From assembly GCF_004114375.1 (NCBI RefSeq), contig NZ_CP034692.1, positions 3,162,001 through 3,226,000 on the forward strand: a stretch of 64,000 bases of DNA, in the 5' to 3' direction. The first letter of the stretch is position 1. The number at the start of each line of letters is the position of its first letter. The position numbers and the translations under genes are program-made. The notes under the pieces were generated by a model. It saw only the letters and a program-made list of their open reading frames with translations, was not told where the DNA came from and did not search any database. Source of the stretch: Halorubrum sp. BOL3-1 (GTDB lineage Archaea; Halobacteriota; Halobacteria; Halobacteriales; Haloferacaceae). This document shows, one piece after another, positions 1-9,605 of this stretch.

Positions 1-403
1 CGTCACCGGAGTAGTGTCGACTGACCGCCTCTTCCGCGCGAACGCGAAGGAACCCCACTATGGGATTCGATATGATCGAGGGCTTCGGTGTTCAACCCCA
101 CACTCAGAGAGGGACCAGCAACACGTCGGGGATAGCTCTTGTTTGTCTCTCTTGGAAGACTGTGGCCCGACCAGTGACTCCCACCGATCCCGTAGCACTC
201 TGCTCGACACGGGACCACGACTAGATACTCACGGTGGGAAATCCCAGCCAGCCACGGTTCGGGGGCTGTAGCCACTATATCCCCTCAACCGCCACCTGAA
301 AACGGAGGTATGCGCTCACTATCTCAACCGTGATTCTTCTGGGGGTGCGCGTTTCCCAACTCGCAACACGTGCTTGATATATACGTGATCCGAGTGTCTG
401 CGT
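1..403. other. Leading stretch with no recognised gene
   Basis: Open frames of up to 90 residues exist on both strands near the left edge, but they overlap each other antisense and match nothing I recognise. The stretch may hold the end of a gene truncated by the window edge. Confidence 0.4.
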
Positions 404-553
404 ATGAATATGAACTCACAGCAATCTGTCACCGACTCCGATGCGCCGATCTCGCATCGTAACCTGGCGAATGGAACGTATCTCGAGCAGTCAGTGCCGC
501 TACAACAATTGGAGATGACGCGGAATCATGCTCAACGAAGGTGTTTCTATTGA
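404..553 (+). CDS. Possible 49-residue protein, unrecognised
   Basis: An uninterrupted ATG-to-TGA frame of 49 codons begins MNMNSQQSVTDSDAPISHR and is hydrophilic. No family is recognised and no clear promoter is visible. It could be a small gene or the stump of a longer one. Confidence 0.25.
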   Translation: MNMNSQQSVTDSDAPISHRNLANGTYLEQSVPLQQLEMTRNHAQRRCFY

Positions 554-637
554 CGGCGCTCAGGACGGGTTCCCCGTATTAATCAGGCTTATCGTTGAAA
601 AGAGACTCAACATGTTCTCACACGTCTCCGATTAGGA

Positions 638-829
638 ATGATGGACCCGCTACAAGCGCTATATCCGGTCGCTTTGGCCGGTGTAAACGTGATCATGGGC
701 TGGTTTCTCTACCAGCTGTCCGAGCCAGGCTTAGGAGGGCTCCTTATCGTGATGGGCCTTCTCATCACCCTCACCTCAATAGGGAAAGCCGTTAGCAGAC
801 ATCGATCGTTGTTCAGGAGCTCTACCTGA
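638..829 (+). CDS. Small membrane protein, unrecognised
   Basis: The 63-residue product has two hydrophobic segments (about residues 8-25 and 32-48) separated by a short Gly-rich turn, followed by a basic tail. Two adjacent ATG codons could start it. The layout matches the many two-helix small membrane proteins of haloarchaea, whose functions are mostly unknown. It lies tail-to-tail with the Bat-like regulator gene. Confidence 0.45.
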   Translation: MMDPLQALYPVALAGVNVIMGWFLYQLSEPGLGGLLIVMGLLITLTSIGKAVSRHRSLFRSST

Positions 830-912
830 TTTTCTGTTAGCTGCCCGGGCCGTTCAAGACAGCTGACACGCTTGGAACGGTTGATAGCCGAGCGGTCAAA
901 TGCGGGTGAACG

Positions 913-2451
913 CTATAGGCCGGTGTTGCCGTGTTCGTCATAAAACGCCCCCAGCAGTTTCCGTTGGCTCGCACGTAAGTGATGGAGGAGCGTCGATCCG
1001 GTGATTCCGAGCGACGACGCGACCTCCTCGGCCGTGTTACCTCGCGGCGATCTGAAGTAGTCAGCGAGATACGCCGTTCGTAAGGCAGTCGCCTGTCGGT
1101 CGGTGAGCCGCTCGTCCAGTTCGTTCTGGAACTCCCGTTTCGTGGTCGGAGACTGGGTCCGATCTTGACGCGCGAGGACGGTGGCGGGCCCATCGTCACC
1201 GAGCGCACCGGCCAGTCGGCGGACGTCCGCGTCTGGGGAGAGTTCGACGACAAGTTGACCGTCGCCGTCGTCGAACGTCGCCGTGCGGACCGTGGCGCCG
1301 CGATTGACCGCCGAGACGAGCGGTACCGTGTCGTCGAGGGTCACCTCAACCCGACCGTGCTCTTCGTCTTCCCGGCGGACGATCTGCCCGTCGCGTGTCG
1401 TCGGCACCGCGTCGACCGTTTCGACGACAGTCTTCGCGTCGGCCCCGGACACCGTAAAGAAGCACGTGAGACCGTCTTCGTCCGGAGCTACCGTGCCGTC
1501 GAGCGTGAGCGCTGCGCTACAGGTATCGCTGACCCGCACCAACGGGGAGTTCGAGGCGAGTTCGAACGTGACCTCGGTGACCGTGTCGGCGAACAGGAGT
1601 TTCCGATTCTGTGTCGCGTTGATCGCGAACCCGGCGAGCTCGCCCAACGTCTCGAAGCTCGACCGCACGTGATCGCTAAACGCAGTCTCCATCTCCGCGT
1701 AGACCCCGACGACTCCGTAGACGCTGGAGCCGTAGACAAGCGGGAGCGCCAGCACCGATTGAACGCCGTCGGCGAACCCGGCGACACGAAGCGGTTCCGG
1801 GACCCTTTCGTCCTCGCTCACCGAGTGTATCAGCTCCGGCTGTTGCCGTTCGACGGCTCGGCGTTCCGGGATAGCAGCGCCCTGCTCGATCGCTTCACGG
1901 ATCGCCGGGAACGTCTCTCCCGGTTCGCCCGCGACTCCGCCGACGAGCAGCTCGTCGCCGTCGGCGACGTGTTCGCCGGTCCACGCGAATCGGTACTGGT
2001 CGGAAGTCCCCAGCCGCTCCCGGATCGTCTCCGTGATCGCCCCCCGAGAGGTGGCACCGATCAGCCCCTGGAGAACGTCGGCTATTAGACGATCGACCAC
2101 GGTGGCCCGCTCGGACTCCGCCCGAAGTCGTTCGATAGTTCGTTCACGGTTCTTTTGTTCTGTCACATCGGATACATAAACGGTCGCGGCATCGTCTCCG
2201 GGAACGACCGAGACCGAGAGCCACTGGTCGACCGTCGGATAGTACTCTTCGAACGAGGAATTTGATACCGACGACCCGTCGAAGGCCGGCGAGATCGAGC
2301 CCTCGACCGAGCGCGGAAACACGTCGACGATCGGGTCGCCGGCGGGGGTGTCAGTCGCAAGAATGTCGGCCGCGCGTTCGTTACATGCCTGTACGGTTCC
2401 CTCTCGAACCGTTATGATACCGATCGGGGCTTCCTCAAGGCGGTGTTCCAT
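913..2451 (-). CDS. Bat-type transcriptional regulator: PAS, GAF-like and HTH_10 domains
   Basis: The 512-residue protein has the order of the haloarchaeal bacterio-opsin-activator (Bat) family. An N-terminal PAS-like domain spans about residues 5-110. A coiled linker leads to a GAF-like domain at about 140-290, then a Bat-associated central region. The C-terminal HTH_10 DNA-binding domain covers about 445-500 and contains LTDRQATALRTAYLADYF and EVASSLGITGSTLLHHLR. Family members are cytoplasmic regulators that couple a sensed signal to transcription. There is no kinase core, so it is probably a one-component regulator. The target is unknown. It may be cotranscribed with the glycosyltransferase gene, which lies about 150 bp upstream on the same strand. 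Confidence 0.85.
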   Translation of the reverse strand: MEHRLEEAPIGIITVREGTVQACNERAADILATDTPAGDPIVDVFPRSVEGSISPAFDGSSVSNSSFEEYYPTVDQWLSVSVVPGDDAATVYVSDVTEQKNRERTIERLRAESERATVVDRLIADVLQGLIGATSRGAITETIRERLGTSDQYRFAWTGEHVADGDELLVGGVAGEPGETFPAIREAIEQGAAIPERRAVERQQPELIHSVSEDERVPEPLRVAGFADGVQSVLALPLVYGSSVYGVVGVYAEMETAFSDHVRSSFETLGELAGFAINATQNRKLLFADTVTEVTFELASNSPLVRVSDTCSAALTLDGTVAPDEDGLTCFFTVSGADAKTVVETVDAVPTTRDGQIVRREDEEHGRVEVTLDDTVPLVSAVNRGATVRTATFDDGDGQLVVELSPDADVRRLAGALGDDGPATVLARQDRTQSPTTKREFQNELDERLTDRQATALRTAYLADYFRSPRGNTAEEVASSLGITGSTLLHHLRASQRKLLGAFYDEHGNTGL

Positions 2452-2597
2452 CGTAATTCGGCGAGTTATCCTCGCTCCGAGAACTGGGAGGGCACTCGCC
2501 AGTACCTTAGGAGGGCACCTAATTAAATTGCTTCCCGCCGGGATGAGAGCAATCCGTCAGCCGGGTCAGTCGGAAGCAGTCGCGAGTACAGCGATAG

Positions 2598-3527
2598 CTA
2601 CTCCGGCAGTACGTCGACTTCGAACTTCGAGCGCCACCGATACCGTCGGCCGCCCCAGACGAACGTCTCGCGGGTCATGGCGTATGCCCCGAGCGGAACA
2701 GAAAGGACGAGCGCTGGCACCGCAAGGAGTGCCGTGGCACGGTGGACACCGAACCACGCGTAGACGCAGCCGACGAGGGTCGTTATTCCCACCGTCAGCA
2801 ACGGCGAGAGGACGCATCCGAGGATGACCGTGGCCAATAAAAAGAACGATAGCCGGGCGACCCGGGGATCGTGGGTGGCGAAGATCTTGTTGAATCGCAC
2901 GTGACGCTCGATCGTCTGTCTCAGGCTTCCGCCGATGGGAACCTCACGACCTCGGCGGACGGCGGTGATGTCGACGTGTTCGCCGAGGAGACCGTCGTCG
3001 CTGACTGTCTGTCGGAGGTCGGTGAGGAATACCTGCTCATCGAGGTCCTCCCGATCAAAAATGACGGCACCGCCCCAAGCGTGGTCACCGACGTACGTTC
3101 CAAGTGTCCCACCTAGGGCGTAGATCGGCTCTAACAGGACCGCCAACGGGTCTTGCCCAATAAAGACCGGAAGCTCCGTTGTGGGGCCATGTGCGGCGTA
3201 CTCCCGGTGAAGACTGTCGAGCCAGTCAGGCGGGTGATCGAAGTCGTCGTCCGTCCAGACGAGGCGGTCGTGTCTTGCAGCGTCCATGCCGGCGGCAATT
3301 GCGTTGGCCTTACCCGAGCAGCCGTCGGGGTCGCCGGCAGCCACGAGATGAACCCGCTCGGGCAGGGAAGTGTGGTCTGTCACCGGGTCGTCCTCGTGGT
3401 CGTGAACGATGAGGAGTTCATCTACAGGACCGAGCTGGGCGGCGACCTGATCGCAGGCGTCGGTCCACGAGACCGTCGGAAGCAGCACACTCGTCGGGGC
3501 GCGTGACGAAGTAGGTTTGGACATCAT
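2598..3527 (-). CDS. Family 2-like membrane glycosyltransferase
   Basis: The 309-residue protein has a GT-A type nucleotide-sugar fold at its N terminus: CSGKANAIAAGMDAARHD, then the metal-binding acidic motif WTDDDFDHPPDW at about residue 90. A second acidic stretch and a QxxRH-like segment (QTIERHVRFNKI) follow at about 205-220. The C terminus carries two or three transmembrane helices and the motif WGGRRYRW, as in ceramide-glucosyltransferase-like enzymes. It probably transfers a sugar to a lipid carrier at the inner membrane face. It lies 17 bp downstream of a membrane-protein gene on the same strand, so the two probably form an operon. The donor and acceptor cannot be read from the sequence. 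Confidence 0.75.
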   Translation of the reverse strand: MMSKPTSSRAPTSVLLPTVSWTDACDQVAAQLGPVDELLIVHDHEDDPVTDHTSLPERVHLVAAGDPDGCSGKANAIAAGMDAARHDRLVWTDDDFDHPPDWLDSLHREYAAHGPTTELPVFIGQDPLAVLLEPIYALGGTLGTYVGDHAWGGAVIFDREDLDEQVFLTDLRQTVSDDGLLGEHVDITAVRRGREVPIGGSLRQTIERHVRFNKIFATHDPRVARLSFFLLATVILGCVLSPLLTVGITTLVGCVYAWFGVHRATALLAVPALVLSVPLGAYAMTRETFVWGGRRYRWRSKFEVDVLPE

Positions 3528-3544
3528 CGCTACGGAACCGTTTG

Positions 3545-4318
3545 TTATACCTCCGGAGTTCCTGAGATGTCAAGCGGCTCTGCCGACCCGCGGTTCGCGC
3601 TGTCAGAGTCGTCTCGTAGTTGGAGGTACGACGCCGCGAGGATCCCATAGTACGGGGTCATGAAGACCGCGGTGACGACCGATATAAACACTCCGCTGGC
3701 GACCGGAAGCCCGGCGAGATCGAACAGGGGCGCAAGGCCACCGATGACACCGCCAAAGACTGTTGTCAGGAGGACGAGAGCGAACAATTTGAGCCGGGAG
3801 CCGCTTGCGAGCGCCCAACTCCGCTTGAGGCCGCCGATCACACCGCGTTCTTCGGTGGCAATGGTAAACAGGATGAGCAGGAACGACGTCGCCAGAAACA
3901 GTCCTGGGATGAGGAAAAATAAGCTCCCGAGGAAAACTAAAATTGAGACGACGGTCCCACCGATCAACATCGCGAGCGTGGTTCGTCCGAGACGCCGCGT
4001 GGCGTCCGCCGGTACCGCCGAAAACTCTCCTATCGGCTGGACCATGGCACGAGCAATCACGACCGAGAACGCCGCCGAGAAAACCAGCAGCGCGGCGAAC
4101 AAAGCGAGCGCGACCGGCGCTGAAACCGGAAGAATGAGACCGGGGTTCGAGACTGTTTGTGTACTCATTCCGGCCGGGAAGTACGACGAGACAGCCGTGC
4201 TGAGCGTCGCCTGAGTACCGATCTGGATGATCAAGAGTCCGATGAATAGCAATCCGCCGGTTTTGCTGAGCGTTCGTCGAAGTCCGTCACCGATCGCACG
4301 ACTGAGGTGGAAGCCCAT
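3545..4318 (-). CDS. Polytopic membrane protein, DUF7847-like
   Basis: The 257-residue protein has about six hydrophobic segments. It opens with an amphipathic region (MGFHLSRAIGDGLRRTLSKTG) typical of haloarchaeal proteins related to the membrane domain of glycerophosphodiester phosphodiesterases. A long insertion-free core resembles those annotated DUF7847. No catalytic motif is visible. It is the first gene of a two-gene unit with the glycosyltransferase and is divergent from the multi-PAS kinase. A role in the envelope is inferred from the neighbour only. Confidence 0.6.
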   Translation of the reverse strand: MGFHLSRAIGDGLRRTLSKTGGLLFIGLLIIQIGTQATLSTAVSSYFPAGMSTQTVSNPGLILPVSAPVALALFAALLVFSAAFSVVIARAMVQPIGEFSAVPADATRRLGRTTLAMLIGGTVVSILVFLGSLFFLIPGLFLATSFLLILFTIATEERGVIGGLKRSWALASGSRLKLFALVLLTTVFGGVIGGLAPLFDLAGLPVASGVFISVVTAVFMTPYYGILAASYLQLRDDSDSANRGSAEPLDISGTPEV

Positions 4319-4500
4319 GTGCGACGGTTCGTTGTGTAATAACTAGAAGCCGCGGGCAGTTCTCTGAGCGGGAAACACGGATGCCTGCGACTCGGTCTCG
4401 CACTCTCGTTTCCGACCGATGGTCGTCCGCCACCCCAGCGTCTAGTAGTGGCACAGTATCGGGGAAGACCAGAACCGTTCCGCTACATCGCCGCGTGAGG

Positions 4501-4511
4501 AAGTTTAAACC
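4501..4511 (+). promoter_or_regulatory. TATA-like promoter element of the five-PAS kinase
   Basis: The A/T-rich core AGTTTAAAC lies about 28 bp before the ATG at 4534. This is the usual spacing for a leaderless haloarchaeal transcript and supports that start over the in-frame ATG 153 bp upstream. Confidence 0.45.
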
Positions 4512-4533
4512 GATTCACACATCACATGTTCGT

Positions 4534-7464
4534 ATGACAGATGACGGCGAGCGTCTCCGGCTGCTGGTTGCCGACAGCGACGCCGCGTTCGCCGATGCTG
4601 CGGCGGACGCTATCGAGGAGGTGAATCCAGGAGCCGAGGTCGAGACAGCCACGAAGGGCGGATCGGCAATCCGGCGGGCTTCGGGTAGCGATGCGCTTGA
4701 CGGAATCATCGTCGGTGACGCTCTTGAGAGACCCACCGAGGTCATTGAGCGACTCGACGAACGGACGGACCTGCCTGTCGTGTATATCACCGAAGGGACA
4801 GCCGATCGAAGTACCATCACCAACGCCGTCAGAGCGGGGGCGGACGACTACTTTCCGCGGACCACCGCGAGCGCACAGTACGCAGTTGTCACCGATATCA
4901 TCACGGACAGCTCTCGAACGGGCGCTCCAGCGACTGATGCTTCGGCAGCAGTTCAAACCACAGAGTCGTCAGATCGGTCTTCAGAACGTGACAAGTCGTT
5001 CGGCCGTGAGTTCCGTACGGTGTTTGAGAACGTAAGCGACGGCCTCATTCTCCATGATCCCACCACCGGGGAGATTCTCGAGGTCAACGAGCGATTCTGC
5101 GAGATGAACGGGTACGACCGGGAAGAACTGGTCGGCGAAAATGTCGGGATTTTGACCCCACCTGAGAAGGAGTACAGCTACGAGGCCGCCCAAGAGAAGA
5201 TTCAGGCGGCCCGCGAGGAAGGCCCACAGCTCTTCGAGTGGCAGAACCAGCGTAAGGACTGCCAGAGATTCCCCGTTGAGGTCCATCTCTCAGTCATCCA
5301 ATTTGACGGAGAGGAGCGTGTACTCGCATCGGTACGGGACATCTCTACACGGAAGCGGCGCGAGCGAGAGTTCGAACAGATCTTCAATAGTGTCAACGAT
5401 TCAATCGTGGTCCACGATCTCGAGACGGCCGAACTGACCGAGGTGAACGACACGTTCTGTGACCTGCTGGGATACGACCGCGACGAGGTCCTCGAACGCG
5501 GGACGGCCGGGGTGAGCGTCCGGGAGAAGGGGTACACGACCGACCGTGCCGAGGAGATCGTCGCTGAGGTCCGGGAGACGGGGCAGAAAGGACCATTCGA
5601 GTGGAAAGTCGAGACGGCCGACGGCGACCATCGCCTGCTCGAAGTGACAGCCACGGCGGCCGAGATCGGCGGAGAGCGAAGACATGTCTCGCTGATGAGG
5701 GACATCACCGAGCGCAAGCGCCGTGAGCGGGAGTACGAACAGATCTTCAACGGCGTCAACGACGGGATCACGATCCACGATCCCAACACCGGCAGGATAC
5801 TTGACGCCAACCAGACCTATCTCGACATCTTCGCGTACGACGACATCAAGACGGTCCGAGATCTCGGCATCGAGGGCCTCAGCGTCACCGAAGAGGGGTA
5901 CACCGAAGAGCGGGCAAAATACCTTATCAGCGACGTCGTCTCCAGTGGGGAGCCGAGGACCGTCGAATGGCGAATTAAAACGGCAGACGGTGAGCAACGG
6001 TGGTTCGAATCGACGGTCGCACCCGCTGAAATTGGCGGGGAAAAGCGAGGGCTCGCCATTCAACGGGACATCACGGAACGGAAGCGCCGTGAGCGGGAGT
6101 ACGAGCAGATCTTCAACGGCGTTAACGACGGAATCGCCATCCAAGATCCGGAGACAGCCGAGGTGCTAGATGTCAACCAGACGTACGTCGAGCGGCTCGG
6201 CTACGAGAACGTCGAAGAGGCCCTCGAACAGGGGTATAGTGGGCTGGCCGCGACCGAGACTGGCTACACGAGAGAGAAGGCGCGGGCACTGTGTCACCGA
6301 GTGATGGAGACGGGAGAACCGGAGACAGTCGAGTGGCAGCTCGAAACCAAGGCCGGAGACAGGCTGTGGATCGAGGCAACGGTCAGTCCGGCGGTCATCG
6401 GCGGCGAGGACCGCATCGTCTCGATCCAACGGGACATCACGGAACGCCGTCGACTCGAACGGCGACTCCGGACGATCACCGAGCGGATCGACGAGGTCGT
6501 CTACCTGGCGAACGCCGACCTTTCCGAAGCGCTCTACGTCAATTCGGCGTACGCCGACCTCTTCGGACGACCGGCTGACGAACTCTACGAGGACCCGAAG
6601 GCGTACTTTGATGCCGTTCTCCCCGAAGACAAGGAATCGTTCGAATCCGTAGTGACCGCGATGAGGGACGACATCGAATCAGGGGACCCCAACGACAGAT
6701 ACGAACTCGAGTACCGGATTCGTCGTCCCGATGGAGAGGTCCGTCGAGTGAAAACGACGGGCTATCCGGTCCTCAGTGAGACCAGCGATTCACACCGGTG
6801 TGTCAACGTTACGGAAGATATTACCGACCGACGCGCCCGCGATCAACGCCTCTCGGTCCTCAACCGAGTCCTCCGACACAACGTGCGAAACGGTCTCGAC
6901 GTCGTGCTCGCACATGCCGACCGCATTGATGACGATGACGTTCGAGCCGAGATCCGTGACCGTGCGACCGAACTCCTCGAATTGAGTAGGAGAGCCAGGG
7001 AAGCCGAAGAGATCATGGCGGTGACCACCGACCCGCCCGAGAGGATCGATCTCACTGAATTAGCCGGACATGTCGTCTCTCGGGTTCGGGACGGAGACCA
7101 CTCCGGTGAAATAACGCTCGACTGTCCCAACGAGCTATCGATCCCTGCTCACCGGATAGTGGTTCGACGGATCCTCGCAGAACTGGTCGAGAATTCGCTC
7201 ACACACACGGACAAAGACACACCTCGGGTCGAAATCGGGATCCGACAGCACGCGGAAGCAGAGGTTGAGATCACTGTCGCAGACGACGGGCCGGGCATTC
7301 CGGATCAAGAGCGACAGATCCTGACGGCTGAGACCGAGACACAGCTTGAACACGGCCGTGGGATAGGACTCTGGTTCGTCAACTGGGCCGTCACGCAGAT
7401 GGGTGGTGAACTTTACTACCAGCCGAACACGCCAGAAGGCAGTGTCGTCACGATCCGGATCTGA
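4534..7464 (+). CDS. Sensor histidine kinase with a degenerate receiver and five tandem PAS domains
   Basis: The product has 976 residues when started at the promoter-supported ATG. Domains in order are a receiver-like domain (8-115), PAS domains at about 158-275, 279-395, 400-515, 521-640 and 644-765, a dimerisation/H-box helix near 780 (RHNVRN) and a HATPase (845-976) with VENSLTHTD and DDGPGIP. PAS 2-4 are near-repeats of one another, sharing EQIFNxVNDxI, which suggests recent duplication. In the receiver-like domain the usual SDY phospho-acceptor motif reads IVGDAL with shifted register, so phosphorylation is doubtful. No transmembrane segment is seen, so it is probably a cytoplasmic sensor. 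The ligand and the response regulator are unknown. Confidence 0.88.
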   Translation: MTDDGERLRLLVADSDAAFADAAADAIEEVNPGAEVETATKGGSAIRRASGSDALDGIIVGDALERPTEVIERLDERTDLPVVYITEGTADRSTITNAVRAGADDYFPRTTASAQYAVVTDIITDSSRTGAPATDASAAVQTTESSDRSSERDKSFGREFRTVFENVSDGLILHDPTTGEILEVNERFCEMNGYDREELVGENVGILTPPEKEYSYEAAQEKIQAAREEGPQLFEWQNQRKDCQRFPVEVHLSVIQFDGEERVLASVRDISTRKRREREFEQIFNSVNDSIVVHDLETAELTEVNDTFCDLLGYDRDEVLERGTAGVSVREKGYTTDRAEEIVAEVRETGQKGPFEWKVETADGDHRLLEVTATAAEIGGERRHVSLMRDITERKRREREYEQIFNGVNDGITIHDPNTGRILDANQTYLDIFAYDDIKTVRDLGIEGLSVTEEGYTEERAKYLISDVVSSGEPRTVEWRIKTADGEQRWFESTVAPAEIGGEKRGLAIQRDITERKRREREYEQIFNGVNDGIAIQDPETAEVLDVNQTYVERLGYENVEEALEQGYSGLAATETGYTREKARALCHRVMETGEPETVEWQLETKAGDRLWIEATVSPAVIGGEDRIVSIQRDITERRRLERRLRTITERIDEVVYLANADLSEALYVNSAYADLFGRPADELYEDPKAYFDAVLPEDKESFESVVTAMRDDIESGDPNDRYELEYRIRRPDGEVRRVKTTGYPVLSETSDSHRCVNVTEDITDRRARDQRLSVLNRVLRHNVRNGLDVVLAHADRIDDDDVRAEIRDRATELLELSRRAREAEEIMAVTTDPPERIDLTELAGHVVSRVRDGDHSGEITLDCPNELSIPAHRIVVRRILAELVENSLTHTDKDTPRVEIGIRQHAEAEVEITVADDGPGIPDQERQILTAETETQLEHGRGIGLWFVNWAVTQMGGELYYQPNTPEGSVVTIRI

Positions 7465-7777
7465 CATTCTCCGAGGATTGAGGTCGTGGCGTCTGAGCGC
7501 CACCGACCGTACCCCGAGTGTTCGAGGGCGGTGCCGGTCTTGAACTTGCTAAGTGGTCTGTCACCCTCACGGCGCACTTCCTCCGGATGTCACCGAGAAA
7601 CTCTCCGGAATCACCTGACTGAGCGCACTCCGGTGTCTTCCGTCCTCTTCGGTGATGGTCGACTCAGTATCGCGAGACGTGGTCGGACGGAGGTCACGTA
7701 GATGGACGCCAATCCTCAGTTTCTGAGCCTGCGACCCGCTGCCTCTTTTTATTTCTCGGCAGATCCCGGTCAGAGTC
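7465..7777. other. Intergenic stretch
   Basis: No gene is recognised here. A T/A-rich block at about 7745-7756 lies some 25-30 bp before the next ATG and is a plausible TATA element for it. Confidence 0.4.
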
Positions 7778-7990
7778 ATGTCCGACAGTGGCGACTCCGA
7801 GAGCACCGCGCCGTGGACCGACCGCGATCCATCCGAAGATACTCCGCGCGACAATCCGAGCGTGGATGTGATACCGGGGCCGGACGCAGGGACTGTTACG
7901 TTTGCCTGGCGTCACGACGATGACAAGACGACGACCGCGTGGATCACCGCGGACGCAGGCCTCCTCGTCGACGTGACAGATATACAGTGA
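7778..7990 (+). CDS. Small acidic haloarchaeal protein
   Basis: The 70-residue product is highly acidic in its first 35 residues. It ends in a compact segment, FAWRHDDDKTTTAWITADAG, that resembles small haloarchaeal proteins with a W(I/L)xxD core (DUF7331-like; the family assignment is tentative). A TATA-like element about 28 bp upstream supports expression as a leaderless mRNA. Its function is unknown. Confidence 0.5.
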   Translation: MSDSGDSESTAPWTDRDPSEDTPRDNPSVDVIPGPDAGTVTFAWRHDDDKTTTAWITADAGLLVDVTDIQ

Positions 7991-8336
7991 CGAAAGGGCA
8001 GGACACCGTGGGAGTGTAATCAGCCGCCAAAGCGCTGAGATGTACTGCTGTCGGAACCCGTTGAGATGCCGCAACGACCGGCGACGCTCTCGAGTTCACG
8101 CTATCGTTCGTCGCCACGGGGGACCATCATTTATAAATGATTCCTGATTGGACAGCGCCGCTGGTAGTGGAGGGCCGATGCCTTGTGAGGGGACAGCCGA
8201 CAGACCGTCAAACCGGAGGGAAGGGAAGTGAGGGAGAGTGAGTGCTCCCACCAACTTGGCCACGGTGATGTGACGTACTCAACATTCGGATACTTGCTTG
8301 CGTGCCGCCTCCGACTGGCGACTACGTCATTGAGAT

Positions 8337-8359
8337 CCTCCCCCGGCTAAAGCCGGAGG
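8337..8359. repeat. Hairpin resembling an IS200/IS605-type element end
   Basis: CCGGCT and AGCCGG form a tight stem-loop within a CCTCC/GGAGG frame, followed by GAATCCC-like sequence. Haloarchaeal IS200/IS605-type elements end in similar hairpins. No tnpA or tnpB lies beside it. The rest of 7991-8559 holds no gene I can support, so this is best read as the trace of a lost element. Confidence 0.35.
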
Positions 8360-8559
8360 AATCCCGACCGTAGTTGGAATATAATACACCCTCTCAAATT
8401 TCAAGCCCAGAGCAGTGTTTCAAGCCCCGAAACACGAAATCAATAGGTTTCGGGAGAGCATTAGTATGACAAGTGGCATCCTCCTGGCCTAGACCCAGGA
8501 CCTCCCGTTCCGCAGGTGGGATATTTTTGACCTACGACGCGACCGGTTTCTGAACCTAC

Positions 8560-9054
8560 TCACCCGGTCTCATTTGTCTGGCCGAGATCCGAGAAGGATT
8601 CGCCGACACGAAGGGCGATTGGTTCGCTTTCATCGCTCGAGCCGATGGAGATGGCGACGAGTTCCTCTTCAGTACTTGTAATCGAGAACCGCTGATTGAG
8701 TTGTGAAGTCCCTGATATCTCGGTGTCCGCGAGCTCCAAGTCGACTTGGTACTCGCCAGTGGTGGTCCAAACGTCGGCATAGGCGACGATGTTACTGTCA
8801 CCATCAGACTCAGTCGAGGGGACATCAAATGAGGTATCGAGAACCGTCTCGCCGTCGGGATCTACAATCTCAATCGACCCGGTGACCTCGTGATTCAGTT
8901 GGTTGAGGAGATTGACTTCTTCGAAGACCTGGTTACCGACTGCGTCAAGAACTGTTGAACAACCCGCTGTCGACACTACGGCGGCGCTAGCACCGATCGC
9001 AATAGCCCGACGTCGTGTAATGAACTCGGGAGATGAGTGCGTGTTCTGATTCAT
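8560..9054 (-). CDS. Tat-exported lipoprotein, unknown function
   Basis: The product has about 164 residues when started at MNQNTHSSPEF; ten more residues are possible upstream. A twin-arginine signal (TRRRAIAIGAS) is followed by a lipobox ending at Cys (VSTAGC), so the mature protein is probably a lipid-anchored exported protein. The mature part alternates polar beta-strand-like segments, for example VTGSIEIVDPDGETVLDT, which resembles an immunoglobulin-like or DUF-type haloarchaeal secreted domain. No catalytic motif is visible. It stands alone between mobile-element scars. Confidence 0.7.
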   Translation of the reverse strand: MNQNTHSSPEFITRRRAIAIGASAAVVSTAGCSTVLDAVGNQVFEEVNLLNQLNHEVTGSIEIVDPDGETVLDTSFDVPSTESDGDSNIVAYADVWTTTGEYQVDLELADTEISGTSQLNQRFSITSTEEELVAISIGSSDESEPIALRVGESFSDLGQTNETG

Positions 9055-9129
9055 TGTTGGAGCGCGTGTTGTTGTCGGTATCATCGTGAGATAAACCTAC
9101 ATGGCGTGTCTCAGGCCAAGAAATCGGAT

Positions 9130-9605
9130 TGCCGTGAGCTTTGAACCGTAATTAAGATGGGTCGGATTGAGTTTGGCGTGAATTGTGGTAGACGGCGAAG
9201 GCTTCGAGCCAAGTTGAGCGGTCTCTAGCTCGACATGACTGAAAATATTTGTGAACGATGATGTTCGTCGTTCTATTTCTCAAAAGATACGTTCGGTAGC
9301 ATTCCGATCTTCATGGCGAATCACCCGAAACCGATAATCATCTTCAGCAAGAACTGGGCCGAGATAATCGGCGTCATCAACGAGAAATTCGACATCATTG
9401 AGCTGGTAGCGTCGGTGGAGATCGGTGAGAAACCATCGCGTCGTCTGTTTCGTTGCGGTCGGATAGGGGCTTAAATTGAGGATTTCGTTGGTATACGGAT
9501 CAACCGCTCCGTACAGCCAGAACTTCTGACCGTGGAGGCGGATCATCTTTTCGTCAACCGCAACCTAGTCCGTTGAGACTGTCGAGATTCGCTGAGTCCC
9601 TTCCG
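9130..9605 (-). pseudogene. IS6-family transposase remnant
   Basis: The frame reads VSTD-stop-VAVDEKMIRLHGQKFW, then LYGAVDPYTNEIL, FLVDDADYL and RNATERIF-stop-EIERRTSSF. These are the DDE core and C terminus of IS6-type transposases. Two in-frame stops (TAG near 9567 and TGA near 9277) interrupt it, and the N terminus is missing. It is a dead fragment. Confidence 0.75.

Noticed and set aside
1165-2088. A 307-codon plus-strand frame opposite the Bat-like gene
   Set aside because: It is fully antisense to a well-supported gene, and its Arg/Asp-rich composition is typical of shadow frames in G+C-rich haloarchaeal DNA.
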